Assembly: GCA_007132635.1 (NCBI GenBank)
Contig: SLOG01000273.1
Location: forward strand, 1-8,359
Length of the DNA: 8,359 bases
Source of the DNA: Limnochordia bacterium
Lineage (GTDB): Bacteria > Bacillota > Limnochordia > Darwinibacteriales > SLO01
Reading direction: 5' to 3'
The stretch's first letter is position 1. Each line of letters starts with the position of its first letter. Both the position numbers and the translations under genes were made by a program. Shown in pieces: positions 1 to 6,180 of this stretch. The notes below the pieces were generated by a model, which saw only the letters and a list, made by a program, of their open reading frames with translations, did not search any database and was not told the DNA's origin.

Positions 1-156
1 CTCACGGCGAACCGTGTCCTCTAAAATGCCATACTGCTTAGAAACACGCACCGCAATATCCAAAAATCGGTGATTTACGGCTTTCAACTCTACCGTAATG
101 CGCCATCCCTGAGCGTCCAATTCGGCTCGTCCGAATCCAGTCATGCTATACATCAT
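1..156 (-). CDS. yicC: YicC/YloC family RNA-turnover protein, N-terminal 52 residues (runs off left edge)
   Basis: Reading the minus strand from the ATG at 156 gives a 52-codon open frame that continues past base 1. The N-terminus reads MMYSMTGFGRAELDAQ, followed by ITVELKAVNHRFLDI, which is the hallmark start of the YicC family (usual form MIRSMTGFGRA, then V(E)(I/L)K(S/A)VN(H/G)R(F/Y)LD). Full-length members are about 290 residues, so roughly 80% lies outside the window. E. coli YicC and relatives are endoribonucleases or RNA-decay adaptors acting in the cytoplasm; that role is family knowledge, not visible here. The start at 156 aligns residue for residue with the family N-terminus, although no good Shine-Dalgarno lies in front of it and the adjacent ATG at 153 is possible. 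The gene follows the TPR gene on the same strand but is separated from it by a terminator, so it probably has its own promoter. In Bacillus the homologue yloC sits near the rqcH homologue yloA, matching this neighbourhood. Confidence 0.93.
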   Translation of the reverse strand, partial: MMYSMTGFGRAELDAQGWRITVELKAVNHRFLDIAVRVSKQYGILEDTVRRE

Positions 157-424
157 AGTAAAATCGCTGCTCGACTGCCGGAAAGTTCGCAACGTCTCCC
201 AAAAAGGCTGCTTCTTTTATCGGTATTGGCAAGTGTCAGTTTCGGTTGCTCGTTAGCCAACTGCATCTGCAGCGATTGTACACCCCCTAAAGACCTTCTC
301 GCGATATCGCGGGTTACCGTTTGATCCTAACTGCCTATTCCTCATCAGAAAAGGAAATTCCTCCGTATACCTCGACTTTTCTGCCGAAGATTCAACCAAG
401 AAGACATTTCGTCTGCCGCAGTAC
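157..424. other. Intergenic region upstream of yicC, no convincing gene
   Basis: With the terminator at 425-457, this makes a 316-base stretch between yicC and the TPR gene. Minus-strand short frames exist, for example about 30 codons from an ATG near 333 with GGAGGA 13 bases upstream. That spacing is too long and the peptide resembles nothing I know. A plus-strand frame at 70-324 is antisense to yicC and has no gene-like features. The yicC promoter should lie here. The best match I find is TTCCGG, 17 bases, TACTAT, ending about 160, but it would give an almost leaderless message and only fits weakly. TGTACAAT on the minus strand, near 273-280, resembles a -10 but lacks a -35. Confidence 0.5.
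300..311. repeat. 12-bp perfect palindrome CGCGATATCGCG
   Basis: A perfect inverted repeat with no spacer lies in the gap between the TPR terminator and yicC. The flanking bases do not extend it. Palindromes of this size can be binding sites for dimeric regulators, but there is no second copy in the window and no nearby promoter that I trust, so a function is not established. Its existence is read directly; any role is speculation. Confidence 0.4.
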
Positions 425-457
425 AAAAAAAGAGGCAGCAGTCACATCTGCGCCTCT
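425..457 (-). terminator. Rho-independent terminator after the TPR gene
   Basis: On the minus strand the sequence folds as AGAGGC-GCAG, a six-base loop, CTGC, one bulged T, GCCTCT, followed directly by a run of seven T. It starts 15 bases after the TPR stop codon. This separates the TPR gene from yicC into different transcription units. Confidence 0.88.
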
Positions 458-472
458 ATGATAATCTGACTC

Positions 473-1216
473 TCATTCCTCATGTAACTTTTCAGTGGCG
501 AAATCCGGATCCAACTGCTGTACCCTGTCAAATGCATAGGCAGCCTGTTCATCTTTATCCTGAGCCTCATAAACACGCCCCAAGTAATAGTGAATCTCCG
601 CGTCACGCGGCTCAAAGTTGTTGGCAACTTGAAAATGCTCAAGTGCGGCTTCATAATCGCCCTCAGAAAAGCGAATTCGCCCCAATTCGAACTGGGCATC
701 GACTAGATCTGGCGCTAGCTCAACAACGATGACTAAACGTTCGACTGCATCCGCAGTGCGATCTTCAATAAGGGCAATCCGGGCCAAACCCATGTGTGCT
801 CGAGCAAAATCCTCTGTAACCAGAGCCTCTTCGTACTTTTCAGCCGCCCTTTCAAAATCTCCGGCTCGACGATACACATCGCCCTGCATGGCAGCTATCC
901 ATCCAGCATCGGGATTCTCCGAAGCTAAGGAAGCATACTCATGGAGTGCGTCGTCCAACTCACCTTGTGCAGACAAAACCAGAGCCAGCATCGCCCGCGA
1001 TTCATCGACATCCTGACCTCCTGCGATTGCCTCTCGAAACTCATGAACGGCTGTGCGCAAGGGGACAATATTAGAAAACCGCTGGTCAATTCGCACAGAA
1101 AAGTAATAAATAGACTGGAGTCCATTGCTAAAGTGGTCCCGGCCATCAGCGGCAAGGACACCAACTGCTAGGAAAAATAGCAGGACACAGACAAGCAGCC
1201 ATCGATAGCGCATCAT
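473..1216 (-). CDS. Exported or membrane-anchored TPR-repeat protein, function unknown
   Basis: The product is 247 residues. The N-terminus (MMRYR then about 17 hydrophobic residues, 6-22) looks like a Sec signal peptide with a possible type I cleavage site at VLA|AD near residue 22. It could equally remain as an N-terminal membrane anchor; no lipobox cysteine is positioned correctly. Residues 70-238 form about five tandem 34-residue tetratricopeptide repeats, with typical cores such as GDVYRRAGDFERAAEKYEEAL, LGRIRFSEGDYEAALEHF and YLGRVYEAQDKDEQAAYAF. TPR arrays are protein-binding scaffolds; no catalytic domain is visible, so the partner and role are unknown. I chose the ATG at 1216 because AAGGAG lies 8 bases ahead of it. 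An in-frame GTG at 1225 overlaps that Shine-Dalgarno and is less likely. The ATG at 1213 is also possible. The gene is divergent from rqcH across 113 bases and ends at its own terminator, so it appears monocistronic. Confidence 0.85.
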   Translation of the reverse strand: MMRYRWLLVCVLLFFLAVGVLAADGRDHFSNGLQSIYYFSVRIDQRFSNIVPLRTAVHEFREAIAGGQDVDESRAMLALVLSAQGELDDALHEYASLASENPDAGWIAAMQGDVYRRAGDFERAAEKYEEALVTEDFARAHMGLARIALIEDRTADAVERLVIVVELAPDLVDAQFELGRIRFSEGDYEAALEHFQVANNFEPRDAEIHYYLGRVYEAQDKDEQAAYAFDRVQQLDPDFATEKLHEE

Positions 1217-1224
1217 AAAATCCA

Positions 1225-1230
1225 CTCCTT
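1225..1230 (-). promoter_or_regulatory. Ribosome binding site AAGGAG of the TPR gene
   Basis: AAGGAG on the minus strand is 8 bases from the ATG at 1216. It overlaps the alternative upstream GTG at 1225, so it argues for the downstream ATG as the true start. Confidence 0.75.
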
Positions 1231-1281
1231 CACCGCTTCACTGCAATGCTTTACTTCCTTGTTACTTTGACACTCGATGGC

Positions 1282-1310
1282 TTGTCCCTCCTTTTTCCCT
1301 TTGATATACT
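1282..1310 (+). promoter_or_regulatory. Sigma-A-type promoter of rqcH with extended -10
   Basis: TTGTCC (1282-1287) is followed by a 17-base spacer and TATACT (1305-1310), with TGA immediately before the -10, forming an extended -10 element. Predicted initiation is near 1316-1318. That leaves a leader of only about 13 bases, beginning almost at the AGAGGTG Shine-Dalgarno (1316-1322). It is the only strong promoter-like match in the 113-base divergent region; I found no equally good match for the TPR gene on the other strand. Confidence 0.6.
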
Positions 1311-1329
1311 GAGAAAGAGGTGAAATGCC

Positions 1330-3096
1330 ATGCCATTTGATGGGCTTGCTACAGCCAAAATAAGCCAAGAACTGCACCAAGAACTGCAAAACAGTCGGGT
1401 AATGCGAGTGTACCAGCCAGACCGCCATACCATCCACCTGCACCTACGGTTGCCTGGAGAAAACCGAGTGCTGGCCATCGCAGCTGAATCCGGCAGAGCC
1501 CGCCTTCATACAACGACGGAACAACGGGAAAACCCTCTCACTCCCCCGGCCTTCTGCATGCTGCTGCGCAAATACCTAGAACCCAGCCGCATAATGGCTA
1601 TTCAGCAAAAAGACTTTGAACGGATTGTGTATATTGTTCTCGAAACCCACAACGAATCCGGGGGCAGAGATGAAAAGACTTTGATTTTGGAGGCTATGGG
1701 CCGCCACAGCAACGTCCTCCTAACACATGCAGACGGCAGGATTCTGGACGCACTCTTCCGATTCCCCCCAGAAGCCAATGCAGCTCGAGTTATCATGCCG
1801 CAGACGACGTACCAACATCCACCAGCACAGGGCAAAAAGGATGCAGCGAAAGTGACCAAAGAGGTCTTTCTCACCGACCTCCGCTTAATGGAGCGAAACA
1901 CGACTGTCAAAAAGGGCCTGCAGGACCTCTACCAAGGATTGGGTCCTTTTGCTGCGCAAGAAATTGTTGCTCGGGCTGGACTTGCCACTAAGACAGTCCG
2001 GCAGGGGACAAGCGAAGCCGACTGGCACAGGCTGTGGGAGTGCCTGCAGGTAATTCTAGAGGCAGTGCGGCCAGACACGCCGGCCTATATGGGGACGTAT
2101 CGAGGCAAACCGGACTTCTTTGCCTACCCCACCGTGCAGGTCGAAGAAACGACAGAATACCCGAATCTGGACACCGTCCTAGACTCCTTCTATACGGAAC
2201 GCGTCAAGGCCGAAAGGATTCAGAAGGAGGCCAGCGCGTTATCGCGACAGCTGCAGACCTATTTGAAGCGCCTAAAACGCAAAGAGGGGCTGCAGAAACA
2301 AGCTCTCGGTGAAGCCAACCAAGCTGACCAATGGAGAAAGTACGGCGAACTCATAACGGCCAATCTGCACGCATTTGACAAGGGCATGAAATCTGCAACA
2401 GTCGTAGATTACTACGACGCAGAGCAACCAGCACTAGTCATCCCGCTTGACTCTACACTGAGTCCTAGCGACAACGCACAGCGCTACTTTAAACGGTACC
2501 GAAAAGCCCAGAGAAGCCAAAAGCACACGAAACAGCAGCTCCGGAAAGCCCAGGCCGAACGTCGTTACCTGGAAGAGACCCTTGTCCATATTGCCTTGGC
2601 GGATTCCATAGAGACACTCGCAGAAATCCGTGAAGAGCTGGTGAACGAAGGCTATATCAAACCTCCTAGAAAGGCTAAGCGTGTCCCAAAGCGAGCTGCT
2701 GCGGGGTGGGACGAATATGTTTCGTCTGCTGGTTCATCGATCTTGGTAGGACGCAACAACAGTCAGAATGATGCACTGACATTCCGAGTCGCACGACCAA
2801 ACGACCTGTGGTTCCACGCGCAAAAAATTGCCGGGAGCCATGTTGTTCTACGCAATCAAGGAGCTGTCGCCGAAGAGTGTATTGCCGAGGCCGCTCTGCT
2901 TGCCGCCTTTTTCTCCAAAGCCCGCACATCACCTAAAGTCACAGTCGATTACACCGAACGACGCTACGTGCGAAAGCCGCAAGGCGCCAGACCTGGTTTC
3001 GTGATATACGACCACTTTCAGTCTATCCTAGTCAACCCGGCAGAAACCTCCCTGCCCCGCCGCTTACCGCGACGCACTGCTGCCAATACAGAATAA
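1330..3096 (+). CDS. rqcH: RqcH (NFACT family) ribosome-associated quality-control factor, alanine-tailing protein
   Basis: The product is 588 residues, close to the roughly 570 usual for bacterial RqcH, formerly annotated as fibronectin-binding protein FbpA/YloA. The NFACT-N domain (about 1-190) shows MPFDGL at the start, FCMLLRKYLE (75-84) and MGRHSN (123-128). A helix-hairpin-helix-like segment lies at about 195-220. Two coiled-coil arms follow at about 285-345 and 383-440. The NFACT-R domain (about 459-565) has ILVGRNNSQND, DLWFHAQKIAGSHVV and the VDYT...KPQGARPGFVIY ending. In studied bacteria RqcH binds obstructed 50S subunits carrying peptidyl-tRNA and recruits tRNA-Ala to add C-terminal alanine tails as degradation tags. 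AGAGGTG lies 7 bases before the ATG. The conserved Asp-Arg pair needed for tRNA-Ala recruitment (D97/R98 in B. subtilis, from memory) reads Glu97-Arg98 here, a conservative change. The gene stands alone between its own promoter and terminator. Confidence 0.95.
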   Translation: MPFDGLATAKISQELHQELQNSRVMRVYQPDRHTIHLHLRLPGENRVLAIAAESGRARLHTTTEQRENPLTPPAFCMLLRKYLEPSRIMAIQQKDFERIVYIVLETHNESGGRDEKTLILEAMGRHSNVLLTHADGRILDALFRFPPEANAARVIMPQTTYQHPPAQGKKDAAKVTKEVFLTDLRLMERNTTVKKGLQDLYQGLGPFAAQEIVARAGLATKTVRQGTSEADWHRLWECLQVILEAVRPDTPAYMGTYRGKPDFFAYPTVQVEETTEYPNLDTVLDSFYTERVKAERIQKEASALSRQLQTYLKRLKRKEGLQKQALGEANQADQWRKYGELITANLHAFDKGMKSATVVDYYDAEQPALVIPLDSTLSPSDNAQRYFKRYRKAQRSQKHTKQQLRKAQAERRYLEETLVHIALADSIETLAEIREELVNEGYIKPPRKAKRVPKRAAAGWDEYVSSAGSSILVGRNNSQNDALTFRVARPNDLWFHAQKIAGSHVVLRNQGAVAEECIAEAALLAAFFSKARTSPKVTVDYTERRYVRKPQGARPGFVIYDHFQSILVNPAETSLPRRLPRRTAANTE

Positions 3097-3097
3097 G

Positions 3098-3149
3098 GAC
3101 AGGAAGCAGGTGAGTTCACCATCATGGCCTTCTGCGCCTGCCCCCTGTC
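3098..3149 (+). other. Stem-loop in the rqcH 3' untranslated region
   Basis: GACAGG-AA-GCAGG (3098-3110) pairs with CCTGC-CC-CCTGTC (3137-3149). This gives 11 base pairs interrupted by one 2x2 internal loop, starting two bases after the rqcH stop codon and ending 10 bases before the terminator hairpin. The terminal loop also contains GGTGAGTTCACC, a smaller self-complementary segment that partly competes with the stem. No T-run follows, so it is not a terminator itself. It may protect the 3' end of the message or be incidental. Confidence 0.45.
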
Positions 3150-3159
3150 ATCCAGGGTA

Positions 3160-3196
3160 TTCTGCCGGAAAGCTATCCGGCAGAAACTCTTTTTTT
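3160..3196 (+). terminator. Rho-independent terminator of rqcH
   Basis: TTCTGCCGGA and TCCGGCAGAA form a perfect 10-bp stem with a six-base loop (AAGCTA), followed after ACTC by seven T. It serves the plus strand. Read on the minus strand the hairpin is followed by TACCC, with no T tract, so it is not an obvious terminator for the convergent purH message. Confidence 0.93.
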
Positions 3197-3257
3197 GAAT
3201 CTGCATTTAACAATGACTTTTCGCTTTGAACTGAGAAATCCCTTCTGCAAATCCTAA

Positions 3258-4766
3258 CTAATGTCGAAAATGCCGCACTCCGGTAAACACCATGGCTATT
3301 CCGTGGCTGTCACACGCGTCAATGACCTCTTGGTCCCGCATAGAACCACCGGGTTCGATTATCGCCGCAACTCCAGCGGAGGCTGCAGCATCAATGTTAT
3401 CTGCAAAAGGAAAAAAAGCATCCGAAGCCAATACTGAGTGTTCTGCTCTAGCGCCGGCCTGTTCAATACTCAACTTCACTGACTGAACTCGGTTCATCTG
3501 CCCGGCACCGACTCCAATCAACTGTCGATCTTTGGCTAAAACAATGGCGTTAGACTTAACATACTTGACAATCTTCCAAGCAAAAAGCAGATCCTGCATT
3601 TCCTGGTCTGAAGGCTGCTGCTGCGTCACGACTCGTAAGTCCATTGACTCATCGCCGTGGACGTCTGCCTCTTGAACCAGCCAGCCACCGTGCACGCGGC
3701 GCCAGTCCAATCCCCTATCGATCTGGGGCCGCAGACGCATAATCCGGAGGTTTGTCTTTTTTCTGAGCACATGTAGAGCCTCCTCCGAGAAGTCCGGCGC
3801 TGCAACAATGTCAAGGAAGATCTGACTCATTGCGGCAGCAGTCTCGGCATCAATGCATACATTCGCTGCCACAGTGCCGCCAAAAATCGATATCCGGTCA
3901 CCGTCATAGGCCTTTTGGTAAGCTTCCCCGATAGACTTTCCAGTCGCTAGTCCACACGGATTCGCGTGCTTCACTGCCACAGCACATGGTTCGTCAAAAG
4001 CTGCTGCCATCTGACACGCCGCGTTAAGGTCCAAGATATTGTTGAACGAAAGCGGCTTCCCGTGCAGCTGTTCGGCCGTAGGCAAACCGCCAGACTCAGG
4101 AGCGTCACTATAGTAAGCAGCCTTTTGATGAGGGTTCTCACCATAGCGGACGTCAGCGCTTTTCCTCAGTGCAACAGTCATGGTTTTTGGGAACGGGGGC
4201 TGGCCCAGATACTTGGCGATTAGGGAGTCGTAGAAGGCCGTATGCGCAAATGCTTGGGCTGCCAACTCTCGACGCAGCGAAACAGAATCGTTTGTGCCTG
4301 ATATGGCATCAATAACACGGTCGTACGAGTCCGGATCAGACACGACAAACACGCGGGGATGATTCTTCGCCGCTGCTCGAAGCAGGGTTGGCCCGCCAAT
4401 GTCAATAGTCTCCAGAACGTCAGAAAACGACGCATTCGCGTTACCACTCACTTCCTCAAATGGATAGAGGTTGACAGCCACTAGATCGATCGGAGCCGCG
4501 CCGATAACGGTCAGGTGTTCTCTGTGTGTCGGGGTGTCCTTAGCAAGAATCCCCCCGTGAATAACAGGGTGCAGGGTCTTAACACGACCATCAAGAATTT
4601 CAGGAAACCCTGTTAGATCCGAGACGTATGTCACGGGGATCCCTTCTGCCTGGAGAGTTTTTAACGTGCCGCCGGTTGACACAATCTCATAGTCCAAACC
4701 CACTAACTTGCGAGCAAAATCCACTACGCCAGTCTTATCAAATACGCTTATGACCGCTCGTTTCAT
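3258..4766 (-). CDS. purH: Bifunctional AICAR transformylase / IMP cyclohydrolase PurH
   Basis: This 502-residue cytoplasmic enzyme performs the last two steps of IMP synthesis: AICAR plus 10-formyl-THF to FAICAR, then ring closure to IMP. The N-terminal MGS-like cyclohydrolase domain (about 1-130) shows STGGT (30-34), GRVKTLHP (60-67) and GGPTLLRAAAKN (124-135). The transformylase domain (about 135-470) shows RYGENPHQ (207-214), the catalytic Lys-His pair in VKHANPCG (K266, H267), SIFGG (293-297) and GQMNRV (422-427). The C-terminus is the invariant-looking MVFTGVRHFRH. Length and motifs are normal for an intact enzyme. The ATG overlaps the purB stop codon by 4 bases (ATGA). AGAGGAGG lies 7 bases upstream inside the end of purB, so translation is probably coupled. 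PurB makes AICAR, the direct substrate of this enzyme. No clear terminator follows before the convergent rqcH terminator. Confidence 0.98.
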   Translation of the reverse strand: MKRAVISVFDKTGVVDFARKLVGLDYEIVSTGGTLKTLQAEGIPVTYVSDLTGFPEILDGRVKTLHPVIHGGILAKDTPTHREHLTVIGAAPIDLVAVNLYPFEEVSGNANASFSDVLETIDIGGPTLLRAAAKNHPRVFVVSDPDSYDRVIDAISGTNDSVSLRRELAAQAFAHTAFYDSLIAKYLGQPPFPKTMTVALRKSADVRYGENPHQKAAYYSDAPESGGLPTAEQLHGKPLSFNNILDLNAACQMAAAFDEPCAVAVKHANPCGLATGKSIGEAYQKAYDGDRISIFGGTVAANVCIDAETAAAMSQIFLDIVAAPDFSEEALHVLRKKTNLRIMRLRPQIDRGLDWRRVHGGWLVQEADVHGDESMDLRVVTQQQPSDQEMQDLLFAWKIVKYVKSNAIVLAKDRQLIGVGAGQMNRVQSVKLSIEQAGARAEHSVLASDAFFPFADNIDAAASAGVAAIIEPGGSMRDQEVIDACDSHGIAMVFTGVRHFRH

Positions 4767-6157
4767 GCGTCAACCTCCTCTAGTTGGCGGCGCCAGTAGG
4801 TGCACACCGATCTCGCCTTCTCCTCAGAAGCCCCAGTATAAGAGGCCGGATGCAGTATGATCGTCTTTTGCTCATCCGTCATTTGCTGCAGAAAAGCAGC
4901 CAGCGATTCATCTTCACTCACGAGATCACCCAAAGTCTTTCCTGTCCGTTCAGCCTCCAAAGTCAGATCCTTAACACACTCGTGAGCGCTGCCGTGCCCC
5001 ATGGATGCCAAGATAATGTACAGCGGCTCGGCGCTGATAAGCTGTCCATGCATGTTAAGATTAGCGAGCATTCTCACTCTATCAACGGACAAGCGTTTCG
5101 TGACGTGGGCAAGACGTTGACAGGCCAGTACATAGGCTGCCAATATCTCTGCGATAAAGCGACCCGAAGCCGAATTCGTTAAGTCCCGCTGGTGCTCCGA
5201 TATCTGATCAAGGTAGACTGTCACCATGCGAGGCATGTAAGCCTTCCACATACTTTTGACGTTTTCGAAATTCCAAGGGTTTCGTTTATGCGGCATGGTC
5301 GATGACCCTACTTGGCCAGCCCGGAATTCCTCGCCAACCTCAGCAATCTCTGTACGCTGTAAGTGACGAATGTCATCGGCGAAATTCGCCAGAACGCCAA
5401 ACGCGCTGACCACAGAATGTAACAGATCCGTCATGTATTCTGGCTCAACGATTTGTGTGGCATGACCCGCAGGCTTCAAATCCAGGAGAGCCAAGACCTC
5501 TATCTCAAACTGCATCGGGTCTGAGAAGACTAGCGAACTAGCATTGTATGCGCCTACCGCCCCGGCCATCTTGCCTCGCAGGTCTTGCGCACCCGACGCC
5601 ATCGCCTGTAATCGTGTCCCCATGCGGCTGATATATTCAGAGAGCGCAAACCCAAAGGTAATCGGAACACCGTGTTGACCGTGGGTTCTGCCAATCTGCG
5701 GCGTAGCAGCCTCTGCTTCTGCAAGATCCAGCCAAACACCCATCAATGCCTGTGTCTTCGGCACAACCCACCGCTTAACAGCCTCACGCATCTGCAGCGC
5801 ACGTGCGGTGTCCAAAATGTCCACACTAGTGGCCGTCAAGTGGACGTATGGCTTTGCCTCAGAACTCACTCGCTCGCGAATGCAGTTGACTAAAGCTCGC
5901 ACATTGTGGCGCGTGATTTCCTCTTCGACCTGAACTTCCGCACAGGTTATCTTCCGACAGGCCTCACTTACTTCATCCGCCACGGACTGAGAGCAGACCT
6001 TGCGATTAGCCAATGCCTGGACGAGCGCTGCTTCGACCTGAAGCTGGCAGCGCAGATACCCTTCTTCAGACAGAACTGAAGACAACTCTTCCCACAGCTC
6101 AGGTTCACTGGCTCTGTAGCGATGGTCAAGCGGGCTGATGTTCTCGAAAATACCCAT
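4763..6157 (-). CDS. purB: Adenylosuccinate lyase PurB
   Basis: This 464-residue member of the fumarase/aspartase superfamily cleaves fumarate from SAICAR, giving AICAR, and from adenylosuccinate, giving AMP. The conserved blocks are in order: TRHNV (82-86), VHLTATSVDILDTA (105-118), RTHGQH (157-162) with the probable general-acid His159, and the flexible signature loop GSSTMPHKRNP (284-294) carrying the catalytic serine (285/286). QRDLTNS (323-329) follows. It is about 30 residues longer than the usual Firmicute enzyme of about 430. The segment after the signature reads NPWNFENVKS where the common Firmicute form is NPI(G)SEN, and TRHN replaces the usual TRHD. This looks like a divergent but intact PurB branch. 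The adjacent purH argues strongly for PurB rather than another lyase of the superfamily. GGAGGAGA lies about 5 bases before the ATG. The gene starts 23 bases after the kinase stop and overlaps purH by 4 bases. Confidence 0.93.
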   Translation of the reverse strand: MGIFENISPLDHRYRASEPELWEELSSVLSEEGYLRCQLQVEAALVQALANRKVCSQSVADEVSEACRKITCAEVQVEEEITRHNVRALVNCIRERVSSEAKPYVHLTATSVDILDTARALQMREAVKRWVVPKTQALMGVWLDLAEAEAATPQIGRTHGQHGVPITFGFALSEYISRMGTRLQAMASGAQDLRGKMAGAVGAYNASSLVFSDPMQFEIEVLALLDLKPAGHATQIVEPEYMTDLLHSVVSAFGVLANFADDIRHLQRTEIAEVGEEFRAGQVGSSTMPHKRNPWNFENVKSMWKAYMPRMVTVYLDQISEHQRDLTNSASGRFIAEILAAYVLACQRLAHVTKRLSVDRVRMLANLNMHGQLISAEPLYIILASMGHGSAHECVKDLTLEAERTGKTLGDLVSEDESLAAFLQQMTDEQKTIILHPASYTGASEEKARSVCTYWRRQLEEVDA

Positions 6158-6162
6158 TTATC

Positions 6163-6170
6163 TCTCCTCC
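6163..6170 (-). promoter_or_regulatory. Ribosome binding site of purB in the kinase-purB gap
   Basis: GGAGGAGA on the minus strand sits 5 bases before the purB ATG. The gap of 23 bases between the kinase stop (6181) and purB holds this site and no hairpin or T-run, so I see no terminator separating the signalling genes from the purine genes. Confidence 0.8.
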
Positions 6171-6180
6171 TAGAAAAACT

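Noticed and set aside
70..324. 84-codon plus-strand open frame at the left end
   Set aside because: The left part is antisense to the clear yicC N-terminus and the rest has no motif or good ribosome binding site.
244..333. About 30-codon minus-strand frame after GGAGGA
   Set aside because: The ribosome binding site is 13 bases from the ATG, the peptide is not recognisable, and no conservation can be tested here.
1217..1300. Promoter for the TPR gene on the minus strand
   Set aside because: No -35/-10 pair of acceptable spacing stands out, so I did not annotate one even though the region must contain it.
3200..3257. Search for a purH terminator in the convergent gap
   Set aside because: I found no stable hairpin followed by T on the minus strand. 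The rqcH hairpin lacks a T tract in that direction.
3097..3257. Possible riboswitch or small RNA between rqcH and purH
   Set aside because: The gap is at the 3' ends of both genes, so it cannot be a leader; the two hairpins explain the structure seen.
4784..5182. 132-codon plus-strand open frame
   Set aside because: It is antisense to the conserved C-terminal third of purB and has no recognisable domain.
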